A DNA stretch of 64,000 nucleotides, taken from NCBI RefSeq assembly GCF_029813785.1, contig NZ_JARVKY010000011.1, positions 124,001-188,000 on the forward strand, written 5' to 3'. This DNA is from Streptomyces sp. DH41. GTDB lineage: Bacteria > Actinomycetota > Actinomycetes > Streptomycetales > Streptomycetaceae. Position 1 is the stretch's first letter. Every line of letters begins with the position of its first letter. Under the pieces are notes generated by a model, which saw only the letters and a list, made by a program, of their open reading frames with translations, was not told the origin of the DNA and searched no databases. The translations under genes were made by a program, and so were the position numbers. Shown one piece after another: positions 60,074 through 64,000 of the stretch.

Positions 60074-60916
60074 ATGTGCCGATGGCTTGCCTACTCGGGA
60101 ACGCCCGTGCTGCTGGAGACCATCCTCTACAAGCCCGAGCACTCTCTGATCGACCAGAGCCTGCACGCCCGGATGGGGGTCGAGACGACGAACGGGGACG
60201 GGTTCGGCGTCGGCTGGTTCGGCCCGGAGATGACGACCCCCGCGATCGTCCGGGAGATCGGGCCGGCGTGGAGCAACCGCAATCTGCGGGAGATCGCGAG
60301 CCATGTCCGCTCATCCCTGTTCTTCGCTCACATCCGGGCCTCCACGGGCAGCCCGGTGCAGCAGACCAACTGCCACCCGTTCCGCCACGGCCGCTGGATG
60401 TGGATGCACAACGGCGCGATCGCCGACTTCCACCGGGTCCGGCGCGAACTCGCGCTGGCCGTCGACCCTCGGCTCTTCCTGGACATCGAGGGTTCGACGG
60501 ACTCGGAGATGATGTTCTTCCTGGCGCTCACGTTCGGCCTGGAGGAGGACCCTCCGGCGGCCGTGGCACGGATGGCGGGGCTGGTGGAGGAGGTCGGTCA
60601 TGAGCACGGCGTCCAGTACCCGCTGCAGATGACGGTCGCCGTGACCGACGGACGGCGGCTGTGGGCCTTCCGCTACTCCAGCCAGGGCGCCTCACGGTCC
60701 CTCTACTACAGCTCGCGGGTGGAGAGCCTGCGCGCGCTCCACCCGGACCTGCCCTTCCTCCGGGAGGCGTCCGACGAGACCCGCCTCATCGTCTCGGAGC
60801 CCCTGGGCGATCTGCCCGGCGTATGGAACAAGGTGCCCGAGAGCAGCTACGGCGTCGTCCAGCCCGAGGGGGACGTCATGCTCCCTTTCACCCCGCGGCC
60901 GGTCCGGCCCGGTTGA
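60074..60916 (+). CDS. class II glutamine amidotransferase (YafJ/EgtC-like)
   Basis: This Ntn-hydrolase has 280 residues. Cys2 in MCRWLAYSGTP becomes the N-terminal nucleophile after Met removal. Other active-site stretches are FFAHIRASTGSPVQQTNCHP (about 83-102) and WMWMHNGAIADF. EgtC of this family cleaves a gamma-glutamyl bond in ergothioneine synthesis, while others use glutamine as ammonia source. Placement right after a glutamate-cysteine-ligase-like gene suggests the pair first adds and later removes a gamma-glutamyl group. A GGAGGCGG site precedes the ATG. Confidence 0.9.
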   Translation: MCRWLAYSGTPVLLETILYKPEHSLIDQSLHARMGVETTNGDGFGVGWFGPEMTTPAIVREIGPAWSNRNLREIASHVRSSLFFAHIRASTGSPVQQTNCHPFRHGRWMWMHNGAIADFHRVRRELALAVDPRLFLDIEGSTDSEMMFFLALTFGLEEDPPAAVARMAGLVEEVGHEHGVQYPLQMTVAVTDGRRLWAFRYSSQGASRSLYYSSRVESLRALHPDLPFLREASDETRLIVSEPLGDLPGVWNKVPESSYGVVQPEGDVMLPFTPRPVRPG

Positions 60917-60948
60917 CAGGGACCCTGGAAGATCACACAATCGGTGCC
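60913..60948 (+). promoter_or_regulatory. consensus promoter of a leaderless transcript before the TauD gene
   Basis: TTGACA (60913-60918) and CACAAT (60936-60941) are separated by exactly 17 bp, and ATG 60949 follows after 7 nt. The -35 is perfect and overlaps the end of the amidotransferase gene. Transcription would begin at the ATG of the short ORF. Confidence 0.8.
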
Positions 60949-61029
60949 ATGACCACATACCGGTTCGGCATCACGGCGGAGTGTCCCCGCGTGCCCGAAC
61001 GAACCGGGTGTGAGCGCTCCGGCCGATAA
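60949..61029 (+). CDS. putative 26-residue leader peptide upstream of TauD gene
   Basis: ATG 60949 to TAA 61027-61029 encodes MTTYRFGITAECPRVPERTG then CERSGR, with Cys at positions 12 and 21. It is read from a consensus promoter whose transcript would start at this ATG, and ends 176 bp before the TauD-type dioxygenase gene on the same strand. It has no recognisable domain. Position, size, leaderless start and Cys codons suggest a leader peptide sensing cysteine supply. The following 176 nt contain GC-rich inverted repeats and a pyrimidine-rich stretch (61119-61137). Confidence 0.5.
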   Translation: MTTYRFGITAECPRVPERTGCERSGR

Positions 61030-61205
61030 CGGCCGTCCGCGAGCCGAGGTCCCGACGCGCGCGCCGCGTCCCGAACCGACCGGCCTTCCTTTCCGGCGAA
61101 CAGCCCGGAGCATCTGCGTTTCCCATTTCTTTTCCCTGGCCAGTCGGCGATGACGCGTACCGCCATGGCCCGGCTGACCCGGCCCACCGCAAGGGGAGGA
61201 CTCCC

Positions 61206-62144
61206 ATGACCGTCACGACCGCCGGCCCGACCGTCGATCTTCGCGAAGCACACATTCCGGGGGACGGTATGTACGAGGGCCGGCGCACACTGCGCCGACT
61301 GCCCGAGGGCTGGGAGGAGCGGCCCTACGAACACTTCGAGGTCGTTCCGCAGGCGCGCACCATCGGGGCCGAGATCCGCGGCGCCGACCTCTCGCGCCCG
61401 CTCGGTGCCGCCCTGCGCGAAGAACTGAACCGCGCCCTGCTGGAGTGGAAGGTGCTCTTCTTCCGCGCTCAGCACCTCACCTCCGACCAGCAGCGCGACT
61501 TCGCGGGCAACTGGGGCGAGCTGGAGACCAACCCCCTGCTCGCCGCCGGTTCCAGCGACGACGTCGTCCGCTTCGACAAGAGCGCCGGGTCCGCCCCGAC
61601 GTACGAGAACGTGTGGCACACCGACGTCACCTTCCGCGAACGGCCCGCGCTCGGCGCCGTCCTGCAGCTGCGCGAGGTGCCGCCGTTCGGCGGGGACACC
61701 ATGTGGGCGGACATGGCGGCCGCCTACGACAACCTCCCCAAGGAGGTGAAGGACCGCATCGACGGCGCCCGGGCCGTGCACGACTTCATCCCCGGCTTCG
61801 CCAGGTTCTACGGACCCGAGCGGCTGATCCCGCACCAGGACCTGTTCCCGCCCGTGGAGCACCCCGTCGTGCGCGTCCACCCCGAGACCGGGCGGCGCAT
61901 GCTGTTCGTCAACACCTCCTTCACCACCCACATCACCGGCATGGACCGTGACGAGAGCGACCGGCTGCTGCGCTTCCTGTTCCAGCAGGCACACGTCCCC
62001 GAGTACCAGGTGCGCTTCCGCTGGCAGCCCGGCGACATCGCCTTCTGGGACAACCGCGCCACGCAGCACTACGCCGTGGGCGACTACGGCTCGGACCGGC
62101 GCATCGCCGAACGCGTCGCCATCGAGGGCGACCGTCCCTTCTGA
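61206..62144 (+). CDS. TauD/TfdA-family Fe(II)/2-oxoglutarate dioxygenase
   Basis: This non-haem iron dioxygenase has 312 residues. The iron-binding facial triad is His and Asp in VWHTDVTFRERP (about 137-148) and the distal His in RATQHYAVGDYG; the 2-oxoglutarate Arg is in RRIAERVAIEG. FEVVPQARTIGAEIRGADLS is the usual opening of taurine and alkyl-sulfate dioxygenases. It probably frees sulfite or sulfate from an organic sulfonate or sulfate ester under sulfur limitation. GGGGAGGA lies 6 nt before the ATG. A leaderless Cys-containing short ORF upstream supports sulfur control. A terminator follows. Confidence 0.92.
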   Translation: MTVTTAGPTVDLREAHIPGDGMYEGRRTLRRLPEGWEERPYEHFEVVPQARTIGAEIRGADLSRPLGAALREELNRALLEWKVLFFRAQHLTSDQQRDFAGNWGELETNPLLAAGSSDDVVRFDKSAGSAPTYENVWHTDVTFRERPALGAVLQLREVPPFGGDTMWADMAAAYDNLPKEVKDRIDGARAVHDFIPGFARFYGPERLIPHQDLFPPVEHPVVRVHPETGRRMLFVNTSFTTHITGMDRDESDRLLRFLFQQAHVPEYQVRFRWQPGDIAFWDNRATQHYAVGDYGSDRRIAERVAIEGDRPF

Positions 62145-62159
62145 CACCGCGCGACCGGA

Positions 62160-62188
62160 GGGCCGGAGGCGATCGCCGCCTTCGGCCC
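62160..62188. terminator. hairpin between convergent TauD and GH2 genes
   Basis: GGGCCGGAGGCG pairs with CGCCTTCGGCCC (12 bp, one G-T pair) over a 5-nt loop, 15 bp after the TauD stop and 11 bp before the GH2 stop on the other strand. Confidence 0.8.
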
Positions 62189-62199
62189 CCGGAGGTTCG

Positions 62200-64000
62200 C
62201 TAGGCCGGGTCCTGGTCCTCGATCGCGGCCGGGCGCAGCTGCGCGGCACGGATGCGTCCGACGTCGAGTTTCAGGCCGCGGTCGAACCGGTAGATGCCGT
62301 TCTGCTCCTGGAAGACGTCGGTCAACTGGGTGTAGCAGTAGCCGAACATGTCGCGGTCGCCCAGCAGCACCTCCGTCAGGCCGCTGAACCGTTCGTGGAA
62401 CTCGTCCTCGTTGCGGACCCGTTCCCCGTAGCCCCAGGACTCGGTGCGGTCCTCGCCGGAGCGGTCGGCGGCCGCCTCGGGGTCCCACCAGATGCCGCCG
62501 AACTCACTGACGAAGTACGGCTGGCCGCGGTAGGGCTGGGAGTAGGGGGCTCCGTCGTCGTAGGCGTTGACGAAGGGGGCGTCCTTGGCGAGGCCGGACA
62601 TCAGCTGCCGGAAGGCGGCCGGGTCCTGCTCGTAGTTGTGGGCGTCGTAGATGTCGGTCTCGGCGACCCGGTGGGCGTAGCCGGAGGCGTCGATGACCGG
62701 CCGGGTGGTGTCCATGGCCTTGGTGGCCAGGAACATCGCCCGGGTCACGGCGTCGAGCTGGGTGACGCGGTCGTGCAGCTTCTGGTAGGTCTCGTTGAGC
62801 GGGCACCAGCCGATGATCGAGGGGTGTGAGTAGTCGCGTTCGAGGGCTTCGAGCCACTGGCCGACGTAGGAGGCGTCGGGCTGCTGGTTGTCGCCCGAGG
62901 AGCCGCCGGTCTCGCAGCCCCAGTCGCCGAACTCGCCCCAGACCAGGTAGCCGAGACGGTCGGCGTGGTACAGGAAACGCTCCTCGAAGACCTTCTGGTG
63001 CAGCCGGGCTCCGTTGAAGCCGGCTTCCATGGCCAGCTCGATGTCCCTCACCAGCGCCTCGTCGGTCGGGGCGGTCATCAGCCCGTCCGGGTACCAGCCC
63101 TGGTCGAGGACGAGCCGCTGGAAGAGCGGGCGCCCGTTGAGGGTGACGGCCTTGCCGCGCAGTCCCACGGCGCGCAGCCCGGCGTAGCTCTCGGCGCTGT
63201 CCACGACCTGCCCGGCGGCGTCGAGGAGTTCGAGGCGCAGGTCGTACAGGTGCGGGTCGCCGGGGCTCCACTCGCGTCGCCGGTCGTCCGGCACCGGCAG
63301 GTGCAGGCGCGGGGCGAGGTCCAGGTCGGCACGTGCCTCGGCGCGGGCCACCTCGCCGTGGGCGTCGCCGAGGACGGCACGTACCCGGTGGCCGGGCCGG
63401 TTGCCGGACAGGGGCAGTTCGAGGTGGAAGGCGGAACCGGCCAGGTCGGGCGTGACGCGGGGGCGGCGCAGGTGGAGGTCGGGGACGGGCTCCAGCCAGA
63501 CGGTCTGCCAGATGCCGGTGACCCTGGTGTAGTTGCAGTCGTGGTTGGCGTACCGCACGGCCTGTTTGCCGCGCGCCTGCGGGCCGGACCTGGGGTCGCG
63601 GGCGCGGACGGTGACGACGACCTCGTCCCCCGCCCCGGCGACGTCGCCGAGGTCGGCGGTGAAGGGGGTGAAGCCGCCGCGGTGCCGGGCGACCTCCTTG
63701 CCGTCGGCCCATACGGTGGTGTCGTAGTCGACGGCGCCGAAGTGCAGCAGCACGCGGCGTCCGGCCCACGCCGCCGGCAGGGCGATGGCGCGCCGGTACC
63801 AGACGGCCTCCAGGAAGTCGGTGTCGCCGATGCCGGACAGTTCGGACTCGGGCGGGAAGGGTACGAGGATCTCGCCGCGCAGTTCCCGGTCGAGCAGACC
63901 GCGCTCGAGTCCGCTGTCCCCCCGGTCCGTCTCGAACTGCCAGGCGCCGTTCAGGTTGAGCCAGTCGCGGCGCACGAACTGCGGTCGCGGGTACTCCGGG
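62200..64000 (-). CDS. glycoside hydrolase family 2 protein, 5' end outside window
   Basis: This is the C-terminal 600 residues of a GH2 retaining beta-glycosidase; the frame stays open to the window edge with EYPRPQFVRRDWLNLNGAW, so only a few N-terminal residues are missing. The sugar-binding jelly-roll domain (with FGAVDYDTTVWADGKEVARH) is followed by an Ig-like domain and the TIM barrel. Catalytic acid/base Glu is in IGWCPLNETYQKL and the nucleophile Glu in YFVSEFGGIWWDP. Specificity (galactosidase, glucuronidase, mannosidase) cannot be told. No signal peptide is visible in the part present. The stop is at 62200. Confidence 0.93.
   Translation of the reverse strand, partial: PEYPRPQFVRRDWLNLNGAWQFETDRGDSGLERGLLDRELRGEILVPFPPESELSGIGDTDFLEAVWYRRAIALPAAWAGRRVLLHFGAVDYDTTVWADGKEVARHRGGFTPFTADLGDVAGAGDEVVVTVRARDPRSGPQARGKQAVRYANHDCNYTRVTGIWQTVWLEPVPDLHLRRPRVTPDLAGSAFHLELPLSGNRPGHRVRAVLGDAHGEVARAEARADLDLAPRLHLPVPDDRRREWSPGDPHLYDLRLELLDAAGQVVDSAESYAGLRAVGLRGKAVTLNGRPLFQRLVLDQGWYPDGLMTAPTDEALVRDIELAMEAGFNGARLHQKVFEERFLYHADRLGYLVWGEFGDWGCETGGSSGDNQQPDASYVGQWLEALERDYSHPSIIGWCPLNETYQKLHDRVTQLDAVTRAMFLATKAMDTTRPVIDASGYAHRVAETDIYDAHNYEQDPAAFRQLMSGLAKDAPFVNAYDDGAPYSQPYRGQPYFVSEFGGIWWDPEAAADRSGEDRTESWGYGERVRNEDEFHERFSGLTEVLLGDRDMFGYCYTQLTDVFQEQNGIYRFDRGLKLDVGRIRAAQLRPAAIEDQDPA

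Overview
The window is high-GC actinobacterial DNA and almost certainly comes from a Streptomyces chromosome. Third codon positions are nearly always G or C, GTG starts and ATGA/GTGA gene overlaps are frequent, and the gene families are typical of the genus: an ECF42-type sigma factor with its DGPF partner, SpoIIE/PP2C phosphatase, GH64 glucanase, a mycothiol-dependent isomerase-fold protein, an SCO6745-like protein, and a perfect core parS site. The content is mostly accessory or niche metabolism with few housekeeping genes (htpG, cyclophilin, a GAPDH). No rRNA, tRNA, transposase, integrase, phage gene or CRISPR array was found.

Layout. 1-9.4 kb: metallo-hydrolase, aldo/keto reductase with divergent XRE regulator, LuxR regulator next to a frameshifted FAD/NAD(P) protein, decayed DNA, then the YCII(DGPF)-ECF42 pair. 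9.5-17.2 kb: secreted beta-1,3-glucanase under a LacI-type palindrome, a betaine-aldehyde-dehydrogenase/choline-oxidoreductase operon, a guanidino-group enzyme, parS, and a glycosyltransferase-39 pseudogene. 17.2-26.4 kb: GNAT, methyltransferase, a tightly coupled operon of three PLP enzymes (one fused to rhodanese), SnoaL-like protein, reductase and Ku. 26.5-36 kb: PP2C phosphatase and CBS-BON protein, divergent dgdR-dgdA with a LysR palindrome, secreted S28 peptidase, MMPL transporter. 36-41.8 kb: DinB pseudogene, TetR with twin operators, SCO6745-like gene, MFS transporter with a 33-bp tandem repeat, accessory NAD+-dependent DNA ligase. 41.9-46.8 kb: a four-gene non-phosphorylative L-fucose-type sugar acid pathway with a GntR regulator. 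46.8-51.4 kb: two acetyltransferases, an MFS pump and a TetR sharing an identical operator, then a YeeE/YedE sulfur transporter. 51.8-64 kb: htpG, GNAT, SGNH esterase, GlxA-type regulator, gap, cyclophilin, a glutamate-cysteine-ligase-like/glutamine-amidotransferase pair, TauD dioxygenase and a GH2 glycosidase that runs off the end.

Three themes deserve attention. First, regulation is unusually readable: several divergent promoters carry perfect palindromes, and several genes have a -10 hexamer 6-7 nt before the start codon, the signature of leaderless mRNA. Second, two sulfur-linked genes (YeeE/YedE and TauD) are each preceded by a leaderless 26-27 codon ORF containing cysteines, which suggests peptide-based attenuation. 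Third, gene decay is visible at four or five places by single-base indels or TGG-to-TGA changes; without reads I cannot tell biological decay from assembly error for the indels.

All functional names rest on motif and family recognition by eye; no database search was run.
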